Source: Psoroptes ovis (lineage: Eukaryota; Arthropoda; Arachnida; Sarcoptiformes; Psoroptidae). Taken from it: DNA of 64,000 nucleotides. How positions within the stretch are numbered: the first letter of the stretch is position 1; every line of letters starts with the position of its first letter. Below, piece after piece: positions 38,101 through 52,269 of the stretch. Under the pieces are notes generated by a model that was not told the origin of the DNA, made no database searches, and saw only the letters and a list, made by a program, of their open reading frames with translations. The translations under genes and the position numbers were made by a program. The DNA is taken from positions 3,657,501-3,721,500 of the forward strand of contig PQWQ01000003.1 in the NCBI GenBank assembly GCA_002943765.1, read 5' to 3'.

Positions 38101-41100
38101 TATTTTTCGGATTTTCAATTCAATCAATTTTTAATCATTTAACGTTGTTTTGATTTTTCCAGTTTTTCAAATGTAATTTCAATGATTCCAAAAACAATGA
38201 TTTCAAAGCATTACACATTACTACATATGTTTGAATTTGATTTGAAATTCTACGAGTAATGGTCAATTCTTTAGGAATTTATCGAGTTTACCGAATTGAA
38301 ATTGAAATTCAATTTCGATTTAAATTTCATTTCTTTTGTTTTGGTCGAATATATTTTGCATATCATTAAATGATTTTAGCTCAATGGAATTTGGTTCAAA
38401 ATGTTAATTATAACTGACAGGAACTGAATTCTGATGTTGATTTTTGTGAAAAAATGTTGAAAAACACATGAAAATAATGAGAATTCCTACCCAAAAATAA
38501 TAAAAATCAAAATATATTCAAATTACCCTTCTGTGATGATAATAATGATGATCATTAACATTGTTTTTGCTTTGTTTTTCATTCATTTATTTGTCTATTG
38601 TACATTTTCCATTATTATTCGCTTACAATACATGAATGATCAGCAAAATACTTTGATTTTAATTATTTTTTTCGTTTCTTTTGTTTTCATCTTTTAAATT
38701 TCATCATTTTCATGTTTTAAATTCAAAAGAATTCTTCAATTCTTTCTCGACTATTTGTAATTATTTATACACGAATATTACAAAGAAAATGAACAATTTT
38801 AATTAATAAAATTAGCTGAAAAAGAGATAATTAACCAGAAATATTAATTATTTTCATTACTTTAAATATTTCTCATAAATTTTCTTTTGGCTTAAAATTC
38901 AAAATAGTTTTGAGATTCATTCCATCATTAATATTTATGATTCCGAAAAATATCGAATTTTCAAAGATGTTATTTCTTCAATGATATTTCTCCATTTCAA
39001 TTATTGATTGAGAATTTCTTTATCATTATTTTGATCAGTGGATTTCGACTGAAAAAAATGAAGGAAATTGAATAATATATGAGTATATTTTTCTTCATTC
39101 GTTTTTTGAAAGAATTCCCTTAAGAAATTCAAAATAAAAAGACACAAAATTCATTTCGTCATGTCAAAATAACAATCAAAATTTGACTTGTCTGTTTGAT
39201 CATTTCTTTGTGAATGATTGAAATCGAAAAATTTTCGATTTCAAATGTCATATTGATTGGTTTTCGGAGCTGATCGACTTTGGTCTTTGGTCTTACCGAA
39301 TTCTATGAGAAAATCTAATAAAAAATTCTTGAATCTAGAAACAAAAAAGATAATAAAAATGAGAAATATGAAAATTGAAATAGAAATAAATAAATAAATC
39401 GTGCATTGGATAATAATAATAATAAATTTTAAATCAGCCAAATGGCAAATAAACCAAATAATATGATTATTGATTATGATTGTATTAGAGTCTTTATAAA
39501 TGCATAGACTGAACGTATGAAGGCAAAATAATAATATTTTAGACTGAATATTACCGTTGAATATTCTGAAAGATTCGCGTTCTCTATGCAAAGCCAATAA
39601 GCGAGAAAAAAGGGAAAAAATGTGAGAGAAATATCATTGAATTATTGAAAATCAAATATCGAAATTTCAATTTCATTTTCAAATAGAAAAATGGTGCGAA
39701 AAATGAAAGCTCAAATACAAGAAATGAAACGAAAATGAAAATCAAACAAATAAAACGAAGCAAATCAATGAAATAATAAACAATGACAGATTTGATCACA
39801 TATTCATATATTCGTAGAATGAATATTCCATGTGGATTCATGAAAATTTCGGAGGTTTTATGTCTAATAATTCTATTTTCGAGCTTCATTCATTCATTCA
39901 TAGCTTTTAGGGTTCAAAATCATTCAATCATTGAACCAAAAGCTAGGAGAAAAAAATATGAAAAAAAAATAATTGACATATTCGATCATTCGTGATCTTA
40001 TATTTTCTTCTCCGTCATATATTCCGAGGGTTATACCCTGTTTGCATACATAACTTTACGATGTCTAATTTCATTCATTGAAATTTCATTTTTTTCCCGT
40101 TCTTCGACTGATTCCGAAAGTCAAATTTTCATCCGAGAAAATTGAATCAACCAAACGCGAGAGAAGATTGAAGGGAAGATTTGAACCTTCTCTTTCGCAT
40201 TCGTATGAATCCAACATTCATATGAATCCGAAATTTTTCCAGCTTTGAAATTCTTTGATTCTACGACGATCATCATCATCATCGATTCTTCGATGTCATT
40301 GATATAATTTCATTTCATTTTCATTTTTCGTTTTGTCTTCCGAAATCATCCGAAATTCATTGTATTTGTTCGTTCGTACGTTTATCTGTTTGTTTATTTA
40401 TCATTTTGTTTGATTTCAAATAAACAAAATATTTTTCATTTTTCAATCAAATGAAATTTATGAAATTTTCATTTTTTTTTTGTTTAAAAATTCAAATCAC
40501 GAATTCCGAGTTATCCGTATTTTGTGAAGGAAATATTGAATTATTTCATTTCAAAGATTCATAGAATCAACAAAACAATATCGAAAATATCGAAAAATGA
40601 AATTGAAAAATTTTTATAATTCAATTCAATATTTTGTGATATTGAAAATTTGAAAATATTTTTACATTAAATTCACATACACATCAATTTCTCTCCATCC
40701 TTGGTCCTCCACCAATAATAATGATAATAATTTTAATGATCATTTTTGTTCGAAAGGAAATATTTGACAATTTCACCATCGATTCGATAGAATAAGGACA
40801 AACGATTGGATTTTAAAATTCATTTCGATGAAATAATGAAATAAATGAAATTTCATTGAATTTCATTTATTTCTGGGAAGAATTTCCCGATTCTCGCTGA
40901 ATTGATCACAGAATTTCATTTGAAATTTCATTTGAAATTCTTGTGATGATGAATGATGATGATGATGATGATGGTGGTGATTATTATCATTATTATTATC
41001 ACCGAGGATCAACGATACCGACAATGAATGGTCATCGTTTGATGATGATTTTCAATATTTGTACAATTGCTTTGTGTTGAATGAAATAAAAATTGAATTT

Positions 41101-44100
41101 TAAATTGTGAACCAGGAAAAACGTTAAGAATTTCATTGGAATTTATTTATTTATAAATTTCAATGAACAAATGCCTGATGAATGATTAAATTTAATGATG
41201 ATTGAATCATTTAAATTTGATAAAAACGGCAGAATTTTTTTGTCAAAAATAATGATTTGTTTATTTTTTCGAAAAAAAAAATTGATTTCTTGTCATATAA
41301 TTGTCGATGAAAATCCGATAAAAATCGAATTGTATTGAACAAATAACATTTGAAATATGTCAACATTTGTTCATTATTGTTTGTTTATTCTTATTTATCG
41401 ATGATAGGGAATTATTATTCAGATAATTTTGTACACAGAATTGACACAGAATTTCAGCCATATTTTCGCATAGAATTGGTTGATGTATGGATGAATTGAT
41501 GGATGAATGAATGATTGAAATGAGAATAATAATAATTCAATAAACATGCAGAAATTTTTCACAGAATTTGACAGCTTGAAATTTTGAATTTCAGAAATTT
41601 TGAAATATTATTTTTTCTTTGAAATATTTCATTTTTATTGAAATATTATTTTTCTTTCATTGAAATAATTTCATTTTCCACAATATTCGGCAACATTTTT
41701 AAATTTTCAAAAATTTATCCATCCATATTTTTTTCATTTTACAATGTACCATCTGTGCCATTCATTGTATATCATCAGCCGAACAACAATACATCGATAT
41801 TTAGTTAATAATAATTTTTAGTGATTCTAAACATAATCATTTTTACACACACTTAGTATTAGTATCACAGCAACTGTGAATGAACTGAAATGATTTTTCA
41901 ATATCGAAAATATTGAATTTTTATTCGAGAAAATAAGAATAAAAGAATCAAGATAATAATACCTTTGATATTGGGAATCTACAGCAGTAGTAATACCTTA
42001 TCTGGTAGTGAATATTATCTGGTTCTTGGTTAGTGAATCGGTGAATGAAGCATTGAATGAAATTTGCTTCAAATTTTATTGAAATTTCATTCAACTAAAG
42101 ATTCACGAAATTGATGCGCCAGGTTATTATTTGATAATAATACTTACTTCTTGGCAGCAAATCATCATCATCATCGTTGAGAGAAATCAAATTAAAAATT
42201 AATAAAGTTAAAAGCATTAATCGTGTGTGTGTGTGTAAGCGTGTGTATCTGTGTATGTAATATATGAAATATTAAATTTTATATAAATTTAATATTGATT
42301 CATTTATTATTGATTGATTGATTGATCGATCGATTGATCTTGATCATCATCAATATATTGATATATCAATATAATATATCCGGTATTTTTATTTTATTTA
42401 TTTTTCTGATATCGTTATCAATAATATCAATAATAATCACCATCATCATAATCATAATCATTATCACAAATGATTATAATGATTTTATTATTATTTTACG
42501 TTCAAAATAAATAAATAAATAAATGAATAAATAAATTTATTATGAGGTTAATAATGAAATTTTCTGTGTGTATACCAGGGATTGCCAAGCAGCATTAAAT
42601 AGTGAAAAGGTATAGCACACCAGCCATCCACAAGCTTCACAGCAGGCAATCTTGAATTGAATCAATTCAAAACGATTCAAAACTTTCAAGAAAGCACCGA
42701 GATAAAAATCCGCAAAATAAATGAATAATCAAATTGAAAATCCACCACCACCACAAATAATAAATAAATTCAGCTTGGAATCAATGAAATTCAATGAAAG
42801 TTTTTTTTTTGTTGAATGTAAGCCCAATATAACCAAATAGAATGATAGAAATAAATAAAACCATAGGAATAATAAACCTATGAACGATGATTATGCCATG
42901 ATGATGATTATTTAGTTTTTATTTGTATCATCTAATAATGATGATAAATTCAATTCAATTCCAATTTCTATTCAATTTCTATTACATTTGAATTTAAATT
43001 CTTTTGGCCATAAACATTGCATAATAACGATGATAATGATTCTAAAAGCTTTAAGCTTTAAGCTTTCCTTCAATAATGTTGTTGGTGTTGTATTTGAATG
43101 AATTAAAATCTATTTATCAATTCATTTATTCGTTTATTTGTTTACTTATTGATTATTATTCACACACAAACACACACGCGAACAACGTCGATTACATTCA
43201 CATATGGTTCGTACCATGTGTCTATGCTTGTGTGTATTCGTTTGACGATAATCCTACCAAAAATGATAGATAAATGAATGAATGAATGGAAGAAAAGAAT
43301 TAAGCAATTCAAATCATATTAATAATATAAAACTTATGAATATTCAAAATGGAAATTAACCAAAAGGAGAAAAATACGAAGAAGATTCATTTTACATAGA
43401 GTAAAAGTGAAAATGAATAGATAAATTATTATTATTAAGGCTATGAATAAGCATTAATTCTAGAATGAATTACTTAAAATACTCATGAATCATCCATAAT
43501 AATTTATCATTAAATGATTTTTCTACTTATTCATTTATTTACTTTTGAATCTTGAATCACATTCTCTCCCATTGAATTCCTATTTCTCGTATTGAAACAT
43601 TTCATTTTCCATAAATGAATCCATGAATCTAAGAATTTATGAATAAATCTTCAAGAATTCTTTCATATACTTCTTATGTTCTTACGAGGATTTCTTTCTT
43701 GAGGACCAAAAAGTAGATTAATTATGATTATCAACAATGATGATGGTGATGTATATTCAATGATTTATATATTTGATGTTCATTCATTCATAGATTCATC
43801 TATTCATTTTGGCATTTTCTGGATATTTTTGCTTTAAAAGCGCTCAAAAGCAAAAAAATATAAATCTTGATGATCTTAATTTTTTCTCGCTCAATCTAAT
43901 TCATCATTGTCATAATATTATTAATCGATTATGATTATGGTGGTGGTGGATGCAAATTATTAATTTCAAAGAAATAAAAAAGCGAAACAAATTTGATTCA
44001 TTGAATCAATGAATTTGATTCAAATTCAATGATTTTCAATGGGGAGAATTTGTTTTTTGATAATTCATATCTCCATCTACATTCCTCTCTGTTCTTCGCT

Positions 44101-45612
44101 ACAACAATATTTTCTCTGTGATTTTGATCGATTTGATTTGATCCACAAAAAATGAATGAGTGAAATTAATTCCGATTACTTTGTATTAATTTAATATTTC
44201 ATGTTTTATGCCACAGATTTTCAATGTGATCGTCCCCTTCCATCATTGATTCTAATGAAAAATTCCAACATTTCAATCCGATTTTCGATTCATTTTGGTT
44301 TTTTTCTTTCCATAATGTTTATCCAAAAATCATAAGACACCAATCAATTATTTTAATGGCCATTCGTTTTTGAACATCGTTACATTTTTCTATTTCATTA
44401 TTCTTCCCCAATTCAATCGATCAATCATTCATTTATTCGATTCGGGAATTCATTTTTGAATCTGAAATGAAATTAAATGAATGAAACAAGAATATTCTTA
44501 TTGAATCAATTTATTATCAAAGAAAGAGAGAGAGAGAGATGGGAAAAAATTATGTAAATTGGATGTTTTCAAAGAATGGAAAAATGTAAATTACACCCTC
44601 ACTATCTTTGCTATGGTCATTTGAAATTATTGAAAGTTATTGAAATTATCAAAGATGAATGAGTGCATGTCAGTCAGTGAATATTAATTGAAAATAATGT
44701 CAATAATAATAATGAATTGGTGCAGTCATTGAATGAACGAATGAATAAACGAATAAATAAAACAATGTCAAACAATATTATGATTATATTTCGAGGCTAT
44801 AGACATCAATATTATTATTGATATTACGATTAATGTAACATCATCATTATAAAATGTCATCGTTTATTATGCTTCAAAATATTGTTTTATATTCAAATTT
44901 TGATGCATTTCTCAGCGACTGACATTTAAATTTATTGTCATTTCTATTATTTCAAAAATGTCAAACATTTATGACACATCATTTGAATGAGATTGAAATA
45001 GATATGACATAATATCACCGAAATTTTCATTTCTAGAATTGATATCTTATCATTCAATGTGAATTGCTGGTTGTTATCTTTGTGGTCGTTGATGTGTGTT
45101 CATGGTTATCATGTATTGATGATGGTATAGCCTTTCAATTTTATTTGATTTGTTTGATTGTTTTCATGACTTCTTCGATTAAGTCTTATTCATTTATTGG
45201 TCAATCATATTTTTTAGACCATTATTCAATGGTCATATTTATCATTCTTTTGGTCACCATTCATTTGATTATGATAATTAATGCTTTCATCATAATTGTT
45301 AGTCTAATGAAGTTGATCATACTTTTATTTGATTGAAATCGTTTGACCAGGAAAATTTCCGATTCAGATGAATTGAGAGTTGTTCGCTTTATGGCCCCTT
45401 ATAATGGTACTTTGAAGCTCCATAACTTTGATTTGAAAAAAAAACACTTCTGATCACCAGGAAGAAAAAAATTGATCAATTTAAATGTAAAATAATCTTG
45501 AAAAATCTAGAAAAGTTATCAAATATTGTAATGGACGAATATTTAATATTTATAAAACTTTAAATATGAAAAATTTTCCACCCTAAAACTAATCAAAATT
45601 ATCGCTATTATA

Positions 45613-45644
45613 ATGATGATGATGATCATGATCATCATCATCAT
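45613..45644. repeat. 32-bp perfect palindrome made of GAT/ATC repeats
   Basis: GAT units run into ATC units across the centre GATCATGATC, giving self-complementary arms of 16 bp; the ATC side continues as a microsatellite to about 45653. Could extrude a cruciform; most likely a by-product of trinucleotide expansion. Confidence 0.8.
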
Positions 45645-46397
45645 CATCATCATAATAATAATCATCTCATAGAAATCAATTTGAAAAACAATTGAATTTT
45701 TCATTTCATTTTTCCCGTACATTTTTCATTTTTCATCCAATTTAAACTTTTTTTTTCCCATCATCTTTCCAAGCATAAACGTAAACTTGTAAATATACAT
45801 GCATGTACGGTCATCAAAATCTTAAATGTGATTGTATACAATCAATTTTCAAAAACCAAAGAGAATAAATGATACAAAATTGTTTCCATCTCTTTATGCG
45901 AATCTCGCATATGAAACAAAATTTAATGGAATATTCTTTTAAATGGGGAAAAAACGATTCGCGTGTTAGGAATTTTAAATTTATTTCCATTTTTTTCGTA
46001 TTCCGCATCCAAAATATTCAATTTTATATTTTTTTTTTTTTTTGTTACACACAGCAATAAAAATGATTACACAATAAATTTAGCCATTTGAAATGAGAAT
46101 TTCAGCCATTTGAAATGAATGCATGAAATGCATCAAAAAATTCTTCATTTTTTGGTACAAAATTCATGGCCATTATCGCTGCAAAATCTTTTATTTATAT
46201 TCATTTAGATTCATTCATCGTTTAAAATTTTGTTGTTTTTTTCTCAAAATAATTTTTTTTTTTTGAAGATATTTCACATAACGACAATGACAATGTGATT
46301 TGAAAATCATGTCGTTTCGGGGCTCCACCGATTCAATTTTTGAATACATTGCGATATATCAATTCGCTCATGTAGACTATGTCTTAATACGATTCTT

Positions 46398-46553
46398 CTA
46401 CGTTGCTTTAGCATTTGATTGCTTTTCGTTTGTAAACATTTTTATTGCTGCTGCACCATTGACCCGCTTCACATTGATTGCTTGTTGTTTTTGGTGTTGA
46501 TTTTGAACAAAAACAGCAGCATCAATGAAATTTTTCGGGACCTTTGAGACCAT
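46398..46553 (-). CDS. small hydrophilic ORF, 51 codons (weak)
   Basis: Minus-strand frame starts MVSKVPKNFIDAAVFVQNQH and continues QKQQAINVKRVNGAAAIKMF, ending SNAKAT and TAG. Composition is balanced and includes GTC, GCG-like and CGG-type codons uncommon in the surroundings. The opposite strand is also open (46300-46500, 66 codons, hydrophobic with two possible membrane stretches), so one of the two is a shadow. Neither resembles a family I know. Could be a small peptide gene, part of an exon, or chance in a GC-richer regulatory patch. Confidence 0.15.
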   Translation of the reverse strand: MVSKVPKNFIDAAVFVQNQHQKQQAINVKRVNGAAAIKMFTNEKQSNAKAT

Positions 46554-47239
46554 TTTCGCTATGTGCGAGAATATTTGGTAATTATTTTATCGTTTGTTCG
46601 TGATTCATCCTGCAATAACCAATCCAAAGCAGCCGAGTGCCCAACAGCATCCTTGAAATGCATTGAAATTCTCATAAGTCTGTGATATTGTCTGACTCTT
46701 CTTCGTTAAATACATCTGATTTTCCAGTTTTTTATGATTTGACACGCATTTTCTATCCGAATTAAATCTGATTTAATTGACATAATTTTCTCAAATATTT
46801 AAATGATTTCCATTGTTTGAAATATTTTCTCTCCAAAAGAATATTCGACCAATTTAATGATTTTAATTATGATTATAATTACAGATCATAAAATAACAAA
46901 AAGAATCTAGTTTATTATGATCGAATTTCTTTTGTTGATTTCAACCCATTCAAAATTCTTTTCAATTTGAATAAATCGTTTGAAAATTTGAAAAAAAAAG
47001 ATTTCGGCCAATCTTTTTGTTTAGTTATTCAATGTAGAAATACCCAAACATTTCAAAGAAATTAATTTTTGAAAATTTCATTGCATTCATTTCATGAATG
47101 AATGTAATGGGATGAAAATTTCTTTTCATTTTATTTTTCGGCCATTTTCCCTACGTATGTTTCACTGTTTTTCTGGTTTTTATTGTTTTTCTGCCTCATT
47201 CTCATCACTGTCTTTCCATGTTAATTCATTGAATATTTA

Positions 47240-47320
47240 TACGGTTGTCCGAAAAGTTCTGGCCGATTTTCATGAGCAACTCCGATTGATTAAGCGGAAT
47301 GAACTTTTCGGACAGCCTAA
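47240..47320 (+). mobile_element. mariner-type MITE, lineage C
   Basis: 81 bp, TA flanks. Left end TACGGTTGTCCGAAAAGTTC, right end CTTTTCGGACAGCCTAA. Interior GGCCGATTTTCATGAGCAAC and CCGATTGATTAAGCGG; shares the CCGATTG variant with the copy at 49139. Confidence 0.88.
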
Positions 47321-48774
47321 TATTTTACAATATTTTTTCTGGTGATAATTTGAATTCTAAATTTTTTCCGTTAAAATCTTTTAAACGCTTTTGAATTGTT
47401 ATTGTTTCATTCATTCATTTATTCATTCATTTGTATTCTATTATTCTTAATGATAATAATAGTTGAAAATTATTATAATAATAACAATAATAACGACCAT
47501 AATAATAATAATTATTATTATTATTATAAAAACGAGTTTTGAATTTAAATTTTTTGATTTTTTTGAAACAAAATGATTTTGAATTGCATTTTATGCTGTA
47601 ATTTTTGGTGAAAATAGTTTATGTTGAAATTGTCATTTGAAGAAATGAAATAATTTCATTTCAATTCGCGAAGCTGATTTAAGAATTGTCACCAGAAAAT
47701 TTCTGAATTTTCAATGAGAGAACAGAAACAAAATGACATAAATAATTCACAGCTTCACACATTCATTTTGATGATCAATTGGCTTCTTTTGTTTTTCTAT
47801 ATTTTCATTCATTCATTTTGCTTTGTTCAAATTCAATTTCCTTTTACAATTTTACCATTGAATCATTGGTTCAATTCATTCAATTCATTCGATTCATTCA
47901 ATTTATTTGTGTCTGTGTATCTGCAAATTTTGATAGTTTTTTTTTTGCGAATCACGTTTCTCGACACGAATGTTTTACGAATGTTTTTTTGAAATTGTTG
48001 TTTTTTCACGAATTACGAAATTGTCAGTTTTATTTCAATTCATTTTATTTCGTTATTTTCATCATTTTCATTGATGATAATCATAATTGATTTATATTAG
48101 ACAAATGTATGTTCGGTTCTTTGCCAATTTCTCCAAATAACATTTCAATCAATTTGATCGAAAGAAGAAAAGAAAGCGAAGAAAGTAAAAAATCCAATTA
48201 ATCACATGTAAAAGACATGTTTCTTCAGTTATATTGAATCGTTTATTGAATTTTCTTTGAGAAAAAAAATATTGGAAAAATTCTTGGAAAATTTCGGCCG
48301 AGGAAATTCTATTTCTCATAATGATTATGCCAGAATAATTTCCCAAACATTTATTCTTGAATTATCACTAGTCATTATCAAGCAGAATTATGCAAAATTA
48401 TAAAATAGAAAAATGTGACATTTACAGTGTGACATTTACATAGTTTCATATGAAATATTTCTTCCAGAAATAGAAATTGTTTTGAATTTCCCCAGAATAA
48501 AATAATGATTCCATTGTTTTTTTTTTTCATTCCATTCTAAATATGTTTTGAAATTTTGTTTCTGAAATTTTCCTCCGAAAATTCCAAAATTCTCCACTAA
48601 TAATAATCCAAATCGAGAGAATCCTCGAAAAAAAACTAGTCTAAAAATATGCAAATTAAGGCAATTAAATATGGTTTGTTATTGTCAAGATTTTCTGGAT
48701 GTTTCCTTTTTTATATTTTTAAATATTTTTGCCCAAAAATATCCGCACAAATTTTCATGTATTTGCGTAAAATA

Positions 48775-48866
48775 TTAGGTTGTCCGAAAAGTTCATTCCG
48801 CCCATTAATATCATTCATCCATAGAGCTGCTCATAAAAATCGGCCAGAACTTTCCGGACAGCCTAA
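48775..48866 (-). mobile_element. mariner-type MITE, lineage C, inverted, with internal insertion
   Basis: 92 bp with TA flanks. Left end TTAGGTTGTCCGAAAAGTTC then ATTCCGCCCATTAAT; a stretch ATATCATTCATCC of about 12 bp enlarges the centre. Right end GAACTTTCCGGACAGCCTAA. First of six copies in 3.6 kb. Confidence 0.87.
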
Positions 48867-49138
48867 TACATTCGCCCATGTATGCGTTTGGAGAATTTTT
48901 TTACATAATTGATTGATTTTGTCATTTTATTTTCGAGAATATTTTCAGTTTAGTTTAGTTATTTTTGTCTTGGAAAAAATATTCGAATTCAAATTCAAAT
49001 TTAATTCCATTTTTTCTACGCTTATTATTCAAATGTCGTCGTTTTTCATTGTCGTTCAGTGCTTGACATTTTTTTTCCCTCGGATTATTTATTGCTTGTG
49101 ATGAACACTAAAAAATGAATGAATTGAATTTATAAATA

Positions 49139-49220
49139 TTAGACTGTCCGAAAAGTTCTGGTCGATTTTCATGAGCAACTCCGATTGATTAAGCAGAATA
49201 AACTTTTCTGGACAACCTAA
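49139..49220 (+). mobile_element. mariner-type MITE, lineage C
   Basis: 82 bp, TA flanks. Left end TTAGACTGTCCGAAAAGTTC, interior TGGTCGATTTTCATGAGC and CCGATTGATTAAGCAG, right end ACTTTTCTGGACAACCTAA (one extra base). Confidence 0.88.
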
Positions 49221-50027
49221 TAACTAAATGTAAAAAATGAATTGAATTTATAAATAAATAAATGAATTGTTTCATTTAAATAATAAATAAACAAACGAAG
49301 ATAATGAAGATATGAAAATGAAAATATATTGAATTCAAGAATTGGATAAGATTTTCTTAGTTGTTATTCGTTGAAAAACTTATTATTCAATCTACCATCT
49401 TATTATTATGATTATGATTGTTTCTTATTAAATAATTCTTATGGTAATTCAATGGTTGTTGTCTTTGGTTTAGGGTCCTCAGGGGAATCTTCATCTTTTT
49501 CTTACTTTCATTCAAGCACTACACAGTGAATGAATGAATAATTCTAAATAATTCTAAAGATTTTACCTTAAATTTATTATCATTACAACTATATTTTCAA
49601 TTTTATTTATTTGAATTTGTATTTATATTTAAATTATATTCATGTGAATCCACAATTTGAATTTTCACGATTTGGCTCATTATTTTCAATGATAGAAAAA
49701 TAAAAAAACAATGTTGTTCATGTTTATTATTATTGTGACAATGTTAAACAATAATAAGAATAATAACGATAATGAAATGATTCAAGAATTTCTTCAGAAT
49801 TTCTCCAGAATTAGTGGTTTTTCTCTTTGGTTCTTCAAGATTCTGGTTTATTTTAGACGTTTTTTCTATGGTTGTTGTTCTTGTTTTGTTGTTGTTCAAT
49901 TAATTTTCATTTTTTATTTGTGACATTTTTATCGTCAAGAATTCTTGAATACTAATCACAAGAAAAAACAGAGAAAATTGCTTGAAATTTATTCATTTCT
50001 TCATTGTATTCTTGATATTTTATAATA

Positions 50028-50108
50028 TTAGGCTGTCCGAAAAGTTTTGGCCGATTTTCATGCAGCAACTCTATTGATTAAGCGGAATGAAATTTTCGGA
50101 CAACCTAA
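50028..50108 (+). mobile_element. mariner-type MITE, lineage C
   Basis: 81 bp, TA flanks. Left end TTAGGCTGTCCGAAAAGTTT, interior GGCCGATTTTCATGCAGCAA, right end AATTTTCGGACAACCTAA. Confidence 0.88.
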
Positions 50109-50853
50109 TATTATTCAATAAGAACATACTTGGATTTAATTGAAAAATACTTCATCTTGGTAAATTCATATTCTTCAATTATATCTTACAAAAAAAAAAA
50201 AAAAACAATTGTCTTTGAATTTTATGGTCGCAATAATTTTTGTGTTTGAATCAGCGAAATTTATTCATGAATTTCATTGAATTCAATTGTCAATGCGATT
50301 CGTTGTTTACCACATAAATTTATCAGCATTCATAAGTTGATCATGTGATCATCTTTCAAATTGTTTTTAGATCAATTTTGATGACTTTATTTGTCCTTCA
50401 ATTTTCACCTATTTCGATTTATCATTCATCAATCACAAGTGATTTTGGAGTGAATTTTGAGTGAAAAATAATGATTTTGATTAACATTAATTCAAAGCCA
50501 AAATCAACACAAACATTTTAAATGAAAAACTTTGAGATTTACGAGTGTTTGTCCAAAGTTTTACTTGAATCCTAAAATAATTACGATGCAACGCCAACAA
50601 CAACAGAAAAAACTATCGAAATTTCCTTCCATATTTGGCCACGAAGGATTGTGAAGAGTTAATGATGGCGAAATTCATTGAAAAAGCTAAAAATTAATTT
50701 CCAATCAATTCAATTCAATTTGGATTGATTTTGTGTCGATCGATCGATTGCAAATTTTCCATTGAAAACAAAAATCTTTGAACAAATTTTTTCCAATTAA
50801 TTTACCCTTTGTTGTGGCAAAGAAGAAAAATTCATCAACGAATTTCAAACTAT

Positions 50854-50934
50854 TAGGTTGTCCAAAAAGTTCTGGCCGATTTTCATTTAGCAAATCTATT
50901 CGATTAAGCAGAATGAACTTTTCGGACAACCTAA
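50854..50934 (+). mobile_element. mariner-type MITE, lineage C
   Basis: 81 bp. Left flank TA, right flank CT, so the target duplication is damaged. Left end TTAGGTTGTCCAAAAAGTTC, interior GGCCGATTTTCATTTAGCAA, right end AACTTTTCGGACAACCTAA. Confidence 0.87.
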
Positions 50935-51650
50935 CTAATTTGAAAATGAAAACCGTGAAAATTGATTTTCACGAGAAATGAAATGAAATGAAAGAATGTT
51001 AATTAAATCTCCATTAAATTCAATGTTATTCTATTGTAAAGAGTCATCATTGTCAATCGTTGGCCAACACATACATTTTTTTCCACTGTTTCACTATCAT
51101 TTTAACCATTCAAAAGATTGATTACAAAATAAATTTCAAATGAAATTTTCATTTATTTTATTTAGTCGTTATTCGGACTGAAATGAGATAAAGTTCTGAA
51201 TCCGAAAAACGAAATAAGAAATTCGATCATCAATCTTGAAGATTTTGGTGAGTGTGTGTGTGTGTGCACTTGTAAGAGAAAGATAAGAAAAGACACAAAG
51301 TAAAGGATTAGATAATGTGATGTGTATTCGGAGGAACTTGACAATGATTTTCTCCAGAAATCTAGGAATCTAGTACTGATTCATTGGCAAAACAAATCAC
51401 ATTAGAAATGAATGTGACATTCATTGCAATCTTCACTGCCATTGTGATTATACGGTTCGTTGATCATTATCCCAACAGAATAATAATAATAATAATTCAA
51501 TAATTAATTAAGATATTCTAGGATTTTAGTTTTTTCTATAGTTTAACAATGACTATCGAATTGAAATTGAATGAATGAATAAATGATCCCAATAAGTCTC
51601 TTGAGGATATTCATTCATTCTCAAATGAATGGAAAATTTTTGTATTTCTG

Positions 51651-51732
51651 CTAGGTTGTCCGAAAAGTTTATTCCGCTTAATCAATCGAGAGTTGCTCAT
51701 GAAAATCGGCCAGAACTTTCCGGACAGCCTAA
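51651..51732 (-). mobile_element. mariner-type MITE, lineage C, inverted
   Basis: 82 bp. Left end CTAGGTTGTCCGAAAAGTTT then ATTCCGCTTAATCAATCG, right end GAACTTTCCGGACAGCCTAA followed by TA; the left flank reads TG. Confidence 0.86.
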
Positions 51733-52269
51733 TATTTTAGTAGGAAAAAAATTGATATTCATTACCTCTTTATTCTCACTTGAAAGAATTATTGATCAAA
51801 TGTGCTATATCACAGAGTATAAATGATCGTCGATTCTAAAAAAAAAAAAAATTATTTAATCGAAAATACGTGCCCGAACACACACAGATATAAAGAATTA
51901 ATTTGAAATGCAAATAATGAGATTTCTCTGATTCATTGTTCAATTGAATTGAATAATCGATTGTTCAATATTTACGTTTGAATTGATTAAATTGTTAGTC
52001 AAAATATGGATCAATCTCTCTGTGTGTGTGTGCATCGTTATCAATTCATTTTGAATTAGAAAAATGAATTCATACTGCATTCGTTGCAATCATTGATTAA
52101 TTCAAAACGAATTTAAAAGAATTGTTTTTGGTCTTCTCAATGATTGAATAATATTTAAAATGAAACAATCGTAAGAATTAATAGAAAATCAAAGAAAATC
52201 AAAATTAAAACATTGATAAGTGAATAAATATCTCATTTCTATTTTATTTTCTCACAATTATTACAATTA

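Larger units (their letters stand above)
38101..47239. other. non-coding DNA, about 9 kb
   Basis: AT-rich with GAT/ATC, ATTC and GT tracts and a 32-bp perfect palindrome at 45613-45644. A strong minus-strand splice donor (CCAAGAA then GTAAGTA at 42148/42147) follows a short ATG-containing segment. Around 46300-46650 sequence is richer in G and C with ORFs on both strands, described separately. No recognisable gene. Confidence 0.45.

Noticed and set aside
38360..38410. tRNA-like words (TTTTAGCTCAATGG and GGTTCAAAA); a similar TTTTAGCTCAGTTG at 25566
   Set aside because: The two boxes do not have tRNA spacing and no acceptor or anticodon stems can be drawn.
48649..48912. 87-codon plus-strand ORF
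   Set aside because: Runs through the MITE at 48775; the middle of the translation is transposon end sequence. The same applies to ORFs near 50705-50981, 51629-51826 and 47094-47345.
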